DNA of 64,000 bases, from contig CALXPQ010000002.1 in assembly GCA_944390485.1 (NCBI GenBank), positions 186,001 to 250,000 of the forward strand. Reading direction: 5' to 3'. This stretch comes from Veillonellales bacterium. GTDB lineage: Bacteria > Bacillota > Negativicutes > Veillonellales > Dialisteraceae. Under the pieces are notes generated by a model. It was not told the origin of the DNA and searched no databases. It saw nothing but the letters and a program-made list of their open reading frames with translations. Shown here in pieces: positions 42,223 through 49,515 of the stretch; position 1 is the first letter of the stretch; each line of letters begins with the position of its first letter. The position numbers were made by a program, and so were the translations under genes.

Positions 42223-42250
42223 GAAAAAAGGGACGGCGGGACCGTCCCTT
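42223..42250 (-). terminator. Intergenic terminator between abgT and the M20 genes
   Basis: GGGACGG/CCGTCCC stem (42230-42236 / 42242-42248); six Ts follow on the minus strand. There is no room for a promoter before the next gene, so it is probably a partial terminator setting gene ratios. Confidence 0.8.
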
Positions 42251-42258
42251 CCGATGGA

Positions 42259-43788
42259 TCACAGATGGATGTAGCCGCCGGGGCCGAGCGGGAGATCGAA
42301 GAAGACCCACACGCCGAGGAGGCAGACCCATACGAGGGCAAAGATGAGGGAATAGGGCAGCATGTTCGCCACGATGGTGCCGAAGCCCGTGTCCTTCTCA
42401 TAGCGCTTCACGTACCCGAGGACGAGCGGGAAATAGGTGAAGAGCGGGGAGATCGGGTTCGTGATGGAGTCGCCGATGCGGTACGCCGCCTGGGTGAGCG
42501 CCGGGTCGTAGCCGAGGAGCATCATCATGGGCACCATGACCGGCGCGAGGATGGCCCATTTCGCCGAAGCGGAGCCGATGAAGATATTTACGATGCACGC
42601 CACGATGACCAGGCCCACGATGAGGGGCATGCCGGTGAAGTTCATGGACTGGAGGAACGCCGCGCCCTTGATGGCCAGGATCGCCCCCAGATTGGACCAG
42701 GCGAAGTAATTGGTGAACTGCGCGCAGAAGAAGCACAGGATGATGTATGAGGAGATGTCCTTGAAGGCGAGGGAAATATCGGCGAAGAGGTCCTTGTCGT
42801 TCCTGTATTTCCCCACGGCGAAGCCGTACACCGCGCCCGGGACGAAAAGGACGATCGTCACGAGGAGGATGATGCCCTGCATGAAGGGGGAGCTGTTCGC
42901 CATGATGGAGCCCGTCTCCGGATCGCCCAGCACGGGATGGTCGCCGATGCAGAGGAGCGCGATCACGGCGAGCGTGGCGAGCGTCGCCCAGAGCGCGAGA
43001 TTCACGGCGCGCTTCTTCTGCGGGGTGAGGCGGGTGAGCTCTTCGTCGAGCTCATACTTCGAGAGGTCCGCGCCGGCGAAGCGGGGCGCCATGATCTTCT
43101 CCGTGACGTACGTGCCCACGAAGGAGAGCACGATGCACGAAGCGAAGAGGAAATAGTAGTTGATCGCCGGGGAGGCCGCGTAGTCCGGGTCGATCATGCG
43201 GGCCGCCGCCTCGGTGAAGCCGTAGGCGAGGGAGTCCGTCATGCCCAGCATGACATTGGCGGAGAAGCCCGCCGCGACGCTCGCGTAGGCGCAGAAGATG
43301 CCCAGCAGGGGATGCCGCCCCATGCCGAGGAAGATCACCGCCGCCACCGGGGGCAGCACGACGAACGCCGCGTCGCCCGCCACGTTGCCGTTGATGCCGA
43401 TGAAGATGATGACGAAGGTCACGAAGGCTTTCGACGCGCCGCCGAGCATCTTCTGCATGAACGCCGCGAGGAAGCCGCTCTTCTCCGCGCAGCCCGCGCC
43501 GATAACGCACACCAGCACCATGGCGAGCGGGGCGAAGGTGGAGAAGTTCGATACGGCTTTGCCCCACATCTGGCGGAAGCCGTCGAGGGAGAGGAGATTG
43601 ATGACCTTGATGGTCTTGTGGGTGCCCGGGTGGACCGCCTCCACGCCCATCGCGCCGAAGACCGCCGACAGGAGGACGGTGATGAGGGCGAGGAGGATGA
43701 AGAGGGAGACCGGATCGGGCAGTTTGTTGCCCACCGTCTCGACGCCGTTCAGAAAACGGGTCATGAGGGATTTCTTTTCAGCAGGCAT
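42259..43788 (-). CDS. abgT: AbgT family transporter
   Basis: 509 residues, family length, with about 10-12 membrane segments. Typical motifs: NKLPDPVSLFILLALITVLL, NLLSLDGFRQMW, IGINGNVAGDAAFVVLPPVA, NYYFLFASCIVLSFVGTYVT, and the hairpin SASAKWAILAPVMVPMMM. E. coli AbgT takes up p-aminobenzoyl-glutamate; other members export sulfonamides. The adjacent M20D pair favours uptake and cleavage, giving folate building blocks or acyl amino acids. The promoter has a consensus -35, and its leader holds a terminator hairpin. Confidence 0.93.
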   Translation of the reverse strand: MPAEKKSLMTRFLNGVETVGNKLPDPVSLFILLALITVLLSAVFGAMGVEAVHPGTHKTIKVINLLSLDGFRQMWGKAVSNFSTFAPLAMVLVCVIGAGCAEKSGFLAAFMQKMLGGASKAFVTFVIIFIGINGNVAGDAAFVVLPPVAAVIFLGMGRHPLLGIFCAYASVAAGFSANVMLGMTDSLAYGFTEAAARMIDPDYAASPAINYYFLFASCIVLSFVGTYVTEKIMAPRFAGADLSKYELDEELTRLTPQKKRAVNLALWATLATLAVIALLCIGDHPVLGDPETGSIMANSSPFMQGIILLVTIVLFVPGAVYGFAVGKYRNDKDLFADISLAFKDISSYIILCFFCAQFTNYFAWSNLGAILAIKGAAFLQSMNFTGMPLIVGLVIVACIVNIFIGSASAKWAILAPVMVPMMMLLGYDPALTQAAYRIGDSITNPISPLFTYFPLVLGYVKRYEKDTGFGTIVANMLPYSLIFALVWVCLLGVWVFFDLPLGPGGYIHL

Positions 43789-43845
43789 GAAAGCACCTTC
43801 CTTTCTTCGGGCCCTGCGCGGCGCGCATCTGCAAAAAGAAAAGAC

Positions 43846-43877
43846 GAAAAAGACACGCCGGTGAAATCCGCCGGCGT
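43846..43877 (-). promoter_or_regulatory. Terminator-like hairpin in the abgT 5' leader (candidate attenuator)
   Basis: Minus strand ACGCCGG/CCGGCGT stem (arms at 43877-43871 and 43861-43855) followed by GTCTTTTT. It lies between the promoter and the abgT start. The loop carries GGATTTC (43869-43863), which is complementary to GAAATCC at 43915-43909 at the very start of the leader, a possible antiterminator pairing. Confidence 0.55.
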
Positions 43878-43919
43878 ATTCACTTCCGTCTCTGGACCCT
43901 GTGCAATTGGATTTCTTTC

Positions 43920-43948
43920 AGGATACCGAAATGATTTAGTCCTGTCAA
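43920..43948 (-). promoter_or_regulatory. abgT promoter
   Basis: Minus strand TTGACA (43948-43943), 17 bp, TATCCT (43925-43920). Confidence 0.75.
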
Positions 43949-44020
43949 GGAATGAAAGGATGAAGGGCTGACCGAAAGACAGGGGACGGACAGGTGAGCG
44001 GACAATTTCCGGAAAGGCAC

Positions 44021-44049
44021 AAAAAAACAGGGCCCCTTCCGGGACCCTG
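44021..44049 (-). terminator. Intrinsic terminator after rpsT
   Basis: Minus strand CAGGGTCCC/GGGGCCCTG with a GGAA loop, then seven Ts. Confidence 0.88.
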
Positions 44050-44064
44050 CGAGGCGTCAGGCAA

Positions 44065-44415
44065 TCATTCCTTGTCTTCTTCCATCTTTTCCTTGTAAGC
44101 TTCTTTTTCAGCTTCTCTTTCTGCTTCCGCAGCTTCCTTGGCTTCAGCAGCCTTTTCCGCAGCGATGGCAGCGTTTACGCGGGCATGAAGACGGGATTTC
44201 TTGCGGGCAGCGGTGTTCTTGTGCAGGACACCTTTGGAGGCAGCGCTGTCGATGACGCTGACAGCAGCCCGAAGAGCCTCCTCCTTGTTATCGGAGTTCG
44301 CAGCTGCGATCGCTTTTTTCACAGCCGTATGGATCTGAGATTTGACGGCAGCGTTCACAGCGTGCTTCGCTGCGTCTCTCTTCATCGTCTTGATGTTTGC
44401 TTTGATTTGCGGCAA
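44065..44415 (-). CDS. rpsT: 30S ribosomal protein S20 with C-terminal extension, TTG start
   Basis: 116 residues if started at TTG 44415: GGGAGG is spaced 8 bases from it, and the protein then begins (M)PQIKANIKTMKRD, as S20 does. The GTG at 44424 overlaps the SD. The S20 core is clear: IDSAASKGVLHKNTAARKKSRL. S20 is usually ~85-90 residues and binds 16S rRNA. Here ~33 Ala/Glu/Lys-rich residues follow the core (AAEAEREAEKEAYKEKMEED), probably a charged helix. E. coli rpsT also uses UUG, which is linked to its autoregulation. Consensus-like promoter upstream. Confidence 0.92.
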   Translation of the reverse strand: MPQIKANIKTMKRDAAKHAVNAAVKSQIHTAVKKAIAAANSDNKEEALRAAVSVIDSAASKGVLHKNTAARKKSRLHARVNAAIAAEKAAEAKEAAEAEREAEKEAYKEKMEEDKE

Positions 44416-44454
44416 TGGTTTCACCTCCCGTCTTTTGCTGTTTCATACTCAGCT

Positions 44455-44483
44455 ATTTTATCATGATTTCCTGCGGATGGCAA
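44455..44483 (-). promoter_or_regulatory. rpsT promoter
   Basis: Minus strand TTGCCA (44483-44478), 17 bp, TGA-extended TAAAAT (44460-44455). Confidence 0.75.
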
Positions 44484-44547
44484 GGAAGGGCGGAAGGATT
44501 TTTTTCGGGCCGCGGCGCGGCGCCCGGAGCCCTGCCGGCGGGCCGCC

Positions 44548-44576
44548 TTGCCTTTTCCTCCAGGGGCAGATAAGAT
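44548..44576 (+). promoter_or_regulatory. acpS operon promoter
   Basis: TTGCCT (44548-44553), 17 bp, TAAGAT (44571-44576). Confidence 0.5.
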
Positions 44577-44609
44577 AAAGACAAGATTTGTATTTCATAA
44601 GGAGGAACG

Positions 44610-45023
44610 ATGTACGTCGGTATCGATCTGGTGAAAACGGAGCGCTGGGAGCGGCTGCTCACGAAGTACCCGAAGCGCGCGGAGGCCATCTTCACGGACG
44701 CGGAGATCGCCCACTGCGAAGGGAAGAAGGCCCATCGGTGGGAGTCTTTCGCCGCGCTCTGGGCGGTGCGCGAGGCGGCGGGCAAGGCGCTCGGCATCGG
44801 GATCTTCGGCTCGGCCTGGCGGGACGCGCACGTCACATGGACGAAGTGGGGCGCGCCGGTGCTCCATCTGGAGGGCACGTTCGCCCGGCGGGCGGCCGAG
44901 CTCGGCGTGACGGACATGTCCGTCTCCATCTCGCATGAAGCGGGGATGGCGGCGGCGGTGGTGGTGATGCAGGGAGGCAGTCATGATACTCACATCGACG
45001 GAGGAAGCGAGAGCGCTCGATAA
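44610..45023 (+). CDS. acpS: Holo-[acyl-carrier-protein] synthase
   Basis: 137 residues. It transfers 4'-phosphopantetheine from CoA to ACP. GIDLVKTERW carries Asp6, FAALWAVREAAGKALG carries Glu55 (the Mg ligands), and SVSISHEAGMAAAVVVM is the C-terminal AcpS signature. SD AAGGAGG. The last 41 bases overlap the start of nnr, so the C-terminal tail (about 14 residues) is encoded by sequence shared with the next gene. acpS next to nnr is a common Firmicute pairing. Confidence 0.94.
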   Translation: MYVGIDLVKTERWERLLTKYPKRAEAIFTDAEIAHCEGKKAHRWESFAALWAVREAAGKALGIGIFGSAWRDAHVTWTKWGAPVLHLEGTFARRAAELGVTDMSVSISHEAGMAAAVVVMQGGSHDTHIDGGSESAR

Positions 45024-46518
45024 GGCGGCCATGGGGCCCTGGGGGCTCCCGGAAGCGGTGCTCATGGAAAACGCGGGGGCGGCTGTCGTGCGCCTCGCGG
45101 GAGAGAAAATCCGCTGGCGCGGCGCGGAGGCGGTCATCGTCTGCGGCACGGGCAACAACGGCGGCGACGGCTTCGTGGCGGCGCGGTATGCGGCGGAGGC
45201 CGGCGCGGACGTGACGGTGCTCCTCATGGGCGATGCGTCCCACATGGGGGACGCGGCCCGGATGTACCGCCATGCGGCGGAAGCCATGGGCATCCCCGTG
45301 GTGGAAATCGCCCGCGCGGCGGAGGCGCTGCCGTACTTCGCGGAGGCGTCGGTCATCGTGGACGCGCTCATCGGGACGGGCGTCTCGCGTGCGGTCGCCG
45401 GGGAGAAAGCGGCGCTCATCGCCTGCATGAACGACGCGAAGGCGGCGGTCGTCTCCGCGGACGTGCCGAGCGGCCTGTCGAGCGACACGGGGCGCGCGGC
45501 GGGGGCAGTGGTCACGGCGGACATCACCGTGGCGCTGGGCTCCCTCAAGCGGGGGCACGTGCTGTACCCCGGCTCGGACTACTGCGGGACGGTGCTGTAT
45601 TCGTCCATCGGCATCCCCGACGCGGCGCGGGAGGGATTCCCGGTGCGCCTCATGGAAGCGCGGGACGCGGCGGTGCGGCTCCCCGTGCGGTCCCGCATTT
45701 CCCACAAGGGAAAGAACGGCTTCATCGGCCTCTTCGCCGGCTCGGCGGGTATGGAAGGGGCGGCGCTCCTCGCGGCGCAGGGGGCGCTCGCGGCGGGCGG
45801 CGGCAAGATCGCCCTCCGCACGCCTTCCGGCGCGGCGCCGGTCCTCGCGGGGCGGATCCCCGAAGTGATGGTGCGCGCCCTCGGCGAGGGGCCGCGCTTC
45901 ACGGAAGCCATGGCGGAGGAGGCCGCGGCCGAAGCGGCGGCGTACGACGTGGTCGCCATGGGGTGCGGCTTTGGCCGGAGCGAAGAGACGCAGCGCTTCA
46001 CCGCAGCGCTCCTCGGGGCGCTCGGCAAGATCGTCGTGATCGACGCGGACGCGCTCTGGGCGGTGGGCGAGCAGCGGATCGAGCTGAAAGACGGGCCCGG
46101 CCGGTACATCCTCACGCCCCACGTGGGAGAATTCGCCCATCTCACGGGCCTCTCCGCGGCGGAGATCGAGGCGCGGCGCATCGACTGCGCCCGGGACTAC
46201 GCGGCGGCGCACGGCGTCGTGCTCGTGCTGAAAGGAGCGCCCACCGTGACGGCGCTCCCGGACGGCACGGCGTGGGTGAATCCCACGGGCAATCCGGGCA
46301 TGGCCTCCGGCGGCATGGGCGACACGCTCACGGGCATCATCGCGGCGCTCGCCGGACAGGGCATGGCCCCGGGCGACGCGGCGGCCGCGGGGGTCTACCT
46401 CCACGGGCTGGCGGGGGACCTCGCGGCGGAAGGCGCGCCGGTGGGCTACACCGCCACCGACGTGGCGCGCCATGTGCCGGCGGCGCGGGAGAAGACCATG
46501 CAGGACGGCCTGCGGTAA
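44983..46518 (+). CDS. nnr: Bifunctional NAD(P)H-hydrate epimerase / ADP-dependent dehydratase
   Basis: 511 residues, the fused NnrE-NnrD form that repairs damaged NAD(P)H hydrates. N-terminal epimerase (~1-215): VCGTGNNGGDGFVAARY and SADVPSGLSSDTG. C-terminal ribokinase-like dehydratase (~225-505): HKGKNGFIGLFAGSAGMEGA, LTPHVGEFAHLTG and ASGGMGDTLTGIIAAL, the nucleotide-binding anion hole. ATG 44983 is preceded by GGGAGG inside acpS; the 41-base overlap implies translational coupling. Confidence 0.96.
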   Translation: MILTSTEEARALDKAAMGPWGLPEAVLMENAGAAVVRLAGEKIRWRGAEAVIVCGTGNNGGDGFVAARYAAEAGADVTVLLMGDASHMGDAARMYRHAAEAMGIPVVEIARAAEALPYFAEASVIVDALIGTGVSRAVAGEKAALIACMNDAKAAVVSADVPSGLSSDTGRAAGAVVTADITVALGSLKRGHVLYPGSDYCGTVLYSSIGIPDAAREGFPVRLMEARDAAVRLPVRSRISHKGKNGFIGLFAGSAGMEGAALLAAQGALAAGGGKIALRTPSGAAPVLAGRIPEVMVRALGEGPRFTEAMAEEAAAEAAAYDVVAMGCGFGRSEETQRFTAALLGALGKIVVIDADALWAVGEQRIELKDGPGRYILTPHVGEFAHLTGLSAAEIEARRIDCARDYAAAHGVVLVLKGAPTVTALPDGTAWVNPTGNPGMASGGMGDTLTGIIAALAGQGMAPGDAAAAGVYLHGLAGDLAAEGAPVGYTATDVARHVPAAREKTMQDGLR

Positions 46519-46533
46519 AGGAAAGGAGTGCCT

Positions 46534-47439
46534 ATGATCCAGTTGTTTTTCCGCTGGCTGGCGGCGTGCCTGCTGGCGGTGTCCCTCGCGTTCGGCGCGT
46601 CGGGCTGCGGCGCTTCCGGCGGTGGGGAAAAGAGCGCGGCGGCCGCGGGCGGCTCCGAGCTCGCCATCCATGTGCTCGACATCGGGCAGGGCGACGCCAT
46701 CCTCCTCTCGAAGGACGGGCAGTGGGCGCTCATCGATTCGGGCGACGTGGACCATCGGCCGGAGATGAAGAAATACCTCAAAGAGTACGGCGTGGACGAG
46801 CTGTCGAAAGTCATCATCACCCATCCCCACGCGGACCATGTGGGCGGCATGCTCGCCGTCTTCCAGACCGTGAAGGTCGGAGAGATCTACGACAGCGGCG
46901 TGGCTACCACCACGAACACCTACCGCACCTATCTGAAGCAGATCAAGGCGAAGAACATCCCCTTCCACGTGGTGAAGGCGGGCGATGTGATCCCGCTCTT
47001 CCCGGACGTGGCCTTCGAAGTGGCGGCGCCGGTCCGGACGATCACGGAAGGAAAGAAGAACCGACCGGACCTGAACAACAATTCCATCGTGGGCCGCCTC
47101 GTGTACGGCGAGTCCACCATGCTCTTCACGGGCGATGCGGAGAAGGAAGAGGAGCGGACCATCCTCGACAGCGGCGCGGACATCCGGAGCGGCGTGCTCA
47201 AGGTAGGCCATCACGGCAGCAAGACCAGCTCGTCTTCGGACTTCGTGGCGGCGGTCGCCCCGAAAGCGGCGGTGCTCTCCGCCGGCGCGGGAAACAGCTA
47301 CGGCCTGCCTCACAAGGCCGCGCTGGACCGCCTCAGGAAGGGCGGCGTCTCTCACATCTACCGCACCGACCAGGACGGGACCGTGACCTTCACCACGGAC
47401 GGCAGCGGCGATTTCAAAGTGACGGCAGGAAAGGAGTAA
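46534..47439 (+). CDS. ComEC/Rec2-type metallo-beta-lactamase-fold lipoprotein
   Basis: 301 residues from ATG 46534 (AAAGGAG). A signal peptide with a weak lipobox (GASGC, Cys25) suggests export and lipid attachment. The rest is an MBL fold like the C-terminal domain of ComEC: HVLDIGQGDAILL, the Zn motif THPHADHVGG (His97, His99, Asp101, His102), TGDAEKEEER and KVGHHGSK. There is no ComEC channel domain. It may be an exported nuclease or phosphodiesterase (inference). Followed after 3 bases by a DUF3006 gene, a known frequent companion. Confidence 0.9.
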   Translation: MIQLFFRWLAACLLAVSLAFGASGCGASGGGEKSAAAAGGSELAIHVLDIGQGDAILLSKDGQWALIDSGDVDHRPEMKKYLKEYGVDELSKVIITHPHADHVGGMLAVFQTVKVGEIYDSGVATTTNTYRTYLKQIKAKNIPFHVVKAGDVIPLFPDVAFEVAAPVRTITEGKKNRPDLNNNSIVGRLVYGESTMLFTGDAEKEEERTILDSGADIRSGVLKVGHHGSKTSSSSDFVAAVAPKAAVLSAGAGNSYGLPHKAALDRLRKGGVSHIYRTDQDGTVTFTTDGSGDFKVTAGKE

Positions 47440-47442
47440 CCC

Positions 47443-47649
47443 ATGGAGATCCGGACATTTCTGGACCGCATCGAAGGGGATAAAGCGGTCCTCCTCGATG
47501 AGGACGAAAAAGAAGCGGTCATCCCCGCGGCTTGGATCCCCGGCGCCCATGAAGGGCAGGCGGTGACGCTCCGCATCGAAGACGACCCGGAGCGGGAGGA
47601 GGCGGCGCTCGCCGAAGCGGAAGCGCTCCTCGCCGATCTGAAACAATAA
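47443..47649 (+). CDS. DUF3006 family small protein
   Basis: 68 residues; FLDRIEGDKAVLLDEDEKEA with IPAAWIPGAHEGQAV matches DUF3006, a small beta-rich domain of unknown function commonly encoded next to ComEC-like MBL proteins. SD AAAGGAG, 3-base gap after the MBL gene, so certainly co-transcribed. Probably an accessory partner of the MBL protein, although it has no signal peptide. Confidence 0.85.
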   Translation: MEIRTFLDRIEGDKAVLLDEDEKEAVIPAAWIPGAHEGQAVTLRIEDDPEREEAALAEAEALLADLKQ

Positions 47650-47670
47650 AAAAGACGCCCGGAGGCGTCT
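47647..47670 (-). terminator. Second terminator hairpin behind the aminotransferase gene
   Basis: AGACGCC/GGCGTCT with loop CGGA; on the minus strand it is followed by six Ts. Confidence 0.75.
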
Positions 47671-47683
47671 CGAGGAAAAAAAG

Positions 47684-47717
47684 AAACGGCGCGGCCCGAA
47701 GAGGCTGCGCCGTTTTG
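47684..47717. terminator. Bidirectional terminator, DUF3006 / aminotransferase
   Basis: AAACGGCGCGGCC and GGCTGCGCCGTTTT arms with a short loop. A and T runs on both sides. Confidence 0.85.
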
Positions 47718-47726
47718 TCATGGCTG

Positions 47727-48929
47727 TCACAGGAAGTAGGGATTGGCCGACGGCTTCTGCGATTTGAACGCTTCGTAGAGCCGGTTCATGCCCTCCTCCA
47801 GCGTGGCCCGCGGGCACGCGATGTTGAGCCGCACGTAGCCGCTGCCCTCCGAGCCGAAGATGTGGCCCATATTCACCCACAGGCGGGCGTCGTTCAGGAG
47901 CTTCTGCTCCAGCGCGGAGTCCTTGAGGCCGTAGTAGCGGAAATCCAGCCACAGGAGGTACGTGCCCTCCGGCTCCACCAACTTGATGTACGGGAGATTG
48001 GCCGAGAGGAAATTCCGCACGTAGTTGAGGTTCCGCAGGAGGTATTCCTTCAGCTCCTCCAGCCAGGCCTTCCCGCCGGTGTAGGCCGCGCGGCCCGCCA
48101 CGAGGCCGAAGAGGTTCGGATGGATGGCGCCGCACGCGGTGAGCTCCTTCCGGAACGCCGCGCGCATCTCCGGGTTCGGGATCCAGATATTCGCATCCTG
48201 CAGGCCGGAGAGATTGAACGTCTTCGTCGGGGCCGTGCAGATGACCGCGTTCATGGCGTCCGCTTCGGAGAGCGTGCCGAAGGCGGTGTGCTTGTAGCCC
48301 GGATAGGTGAAGTCGCAGTGGATCTCGTCCACGATGACCCGCACGTGGTGGCGGCGGCAGATGGCGCTGTACTGGGACAGCTCCTCCCGCGTCCACACGC
48401 GGCCCGTTGGGTTGTGCGGCGAGCAGAGGAGGCTCAGGCGGACGTTGTTCTCCGCGATTTTCCGCTCGATGTCCCCCAGATCGTTCATGCTGTATTTCTT
48501 GCCGCGGCGGATGAGCGGGCTCTTCACCACGCGGCGGCCGTTGTTGCGGATGGCTGATTCGAAGCACTGATAGACCGGCGTCTGGATGAGCACCGCGTCG
48601 TCCGGATTCGTGAACGCGCGCACCGCCGCGTTCAGCGCGGGCACGACGCCCGAGGTCTTCACGAGCCATTCCCGCTTCGTGTCCCAGTGGAAATTCTGGC
48701 GGAACCAGCGGTGCACCGCGGCGAAGTACGTGTCCTCCATGTCGGAATACCCGTAGATGCCGTGCGCGGCGGCCCGGGCGAGCGCTTCCGTCACGCAGGG
48801 GGCCGTCCGGAAATCCATATCGGCGATCCAGAAGGGGAGGATGTCCGGCGCATAGCCCCGCTCCCCGGCAAAGTCGTATTTCAGGGAAAACGTATGCCGG
48901 CGGTCGATCACCGTATCAAAATCATACAT
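47727..48929 (-). CDS. MalY/PatB-family PLP aminotransferase (putative cystathionine beta-lyase)
   Basis: 400 residues from the minus-strand ATG at 48929 (AAGGAGG). Fold type I PLP enzyme: LPFWIADMDFRTAPCV, HGIYGYSDMEDTYF, LLCSPHNPTGRVWTREEL, VIVDEIHCDFTYPGY and the PLP Lys in TAPTKTFNLSGLQ. MalY/PatB enzymes cleave C-S bonds of cystathionine or cysteine conjugates, releasing homocysteine or thiols. It diverges from an amino acid ABC operon, which fits a role in sulfur amino acid use (inference). Two hairpin terminators lie behind it. Confidence 0.9.
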   Translation of the reverse strand: MYDFDTVIDRRHTFSLKYDFAGERGYAPDILPFWIADMDFRTAPCVTEALARAAAHGIYGYSDMEDTYFAAVHRWFRQNFHWDTKREWLVKTSGVVPALNAAVRAFTNPDDAVLIQTPVYQCFESAIRNNGRRVVKSPLIRRGKKYSMNDLGDIERKIAENNVRLSLLCSPHNPTGRVWTREELSQYSAICRRHHVRVIVDEIHCDFTYPGYKHTAFGTLSEADAMNAVICTAPTKTFNLSGLQDANIWIPNPEMRAAFRKELTACGAIHPNLFGLVAGRAAYTGGKAWLEELKEYLLRNLNYVRNFLSANLPYIKLVEPEGTYLLWLDFRYYGLKDSALEQKLLNDARLWVNMGHIFGSEGSGYVRLNIACPRATLEEGMNRLYEAFKSQKPSANPYFL

Positions 48930-49271
48930 GGGAGGGCCTCCTTCTCCGCGGCGCACAGGCACTGGTCCGGCTTCGCCGGATGGCTCCGGCGGGACGTGCG
49001 CACGGCGGACTGCCGGCCGGAAACTGCCGCGCAGGCATGCTGACAGCCGACAAAAAATGAGAATCTTCACTACACCATACAGTTTACAGCGAAAACCATA
49101 TCGGTTTCAATGAATTTTTACAGATGTAAAGACAATTCGCCTATAGAAATTTTCCATTAAGAGATACAGAAAAGTCATGTATGAGAGAAGCGGTCCGGCC
49201 CGGTGTCCTGCGGCGTGTGAATGACGGTGCCCTGCGGATATGAACAATGCTTAAATTTTCCCATCAGGCGG
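48930..49271. other. Divergent intergenic region, no gene seen
   Basis: About 340 bases between the aminotransferase start and the ABC operon promoter. 49060-49180 is AT-rich and contains a possible minus-strand promoter (TTGAAA 49110-49105, 16 bp, TGTAAA 49088-49083) and the palindrome TTTACAGATGTAAA (49117-49130). No coding frame looks real here. Confidence 0.6.
49117..49130. promoter_or_regulatory. Perfect palindrome TTTACA-GA-TGTAAA
   Basis: 14 bases with 6-bp perfect half-sites just upstream of the possible aminotransferase promoter. It could be an operator; the regulator is unknown. Confidence 0.4.
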
Positions 49272-49300
49272 TTGCCGCGGGCGCGGCCGGATGATACAGT
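49272..49300 (+). promoter_or_regulatory. Promoter of the ABC / UroD-like operon
   Basis: TTGCCG (49272-49277), 17 bp, TGA-extended TACAGT (49295-49300). Confidence 0.6.
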
Positions 49301-49305
49301 AATGG

Positions 49306-49461
49306 CAATTACACGGAGCCGCGGAGACCGGTCAGGCCGGCTTCTCCCGGGACTGCCCGATACAGCAGAGAGCCGCAGGGCTCGAGACGGCCCATGCATC
49401 CGCATGGGCAGGAATGGGTGAGAATCAGGAAGCTTCCGTCCCTTTGGGGCGGAGGCTTTTT
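49306..49461 (+). promoter_or_regulatory. Structured 5' leader with terminal terminator (candidate riboswitch or attenuator)
   Basis: After the promoter come three hairpins: GGAGA-CCGG/CCGG-TCTCC (~49323-49348), GAGCC/GGCTC (~49370-49383) and GCCCATGC/GCATGGGC, perfect (~49390-49409). A terminator (49430-49461) follows, then the ABC ATPase gene 55 bases later. A GACGG at 49386-49390 can pair with CCGTC inside the terminator arm. It matches no riboswitch class I know. Confidence 0.5.
49430..49461 (+). terminator. Leader terminator before the ABC ATPase gene
   Basis: GCTTCCGTCC paired with GGGCGGAGGC (two T-G pairs), loop CTTTG, followed by TTTTT at 49457-49461. Confidence 0.75.
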
Positions 49462-49515
49462 GCGTATCCGGCCTCTGCGGGCCGCGGCGCCGGCAGGGCG
49501 GAAGGAGGAGAGACG

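Noticed and set aside
49306-49461. Cobalamin, SAM-I or lysine riboswitch in the ABC operon leader
   Set aside because: GGGTGAGAATCAGG faintly recalls part of a cobalamin element, but the other conserved blocks are absent or out of order. The SAM-I and lysine cores are not present.
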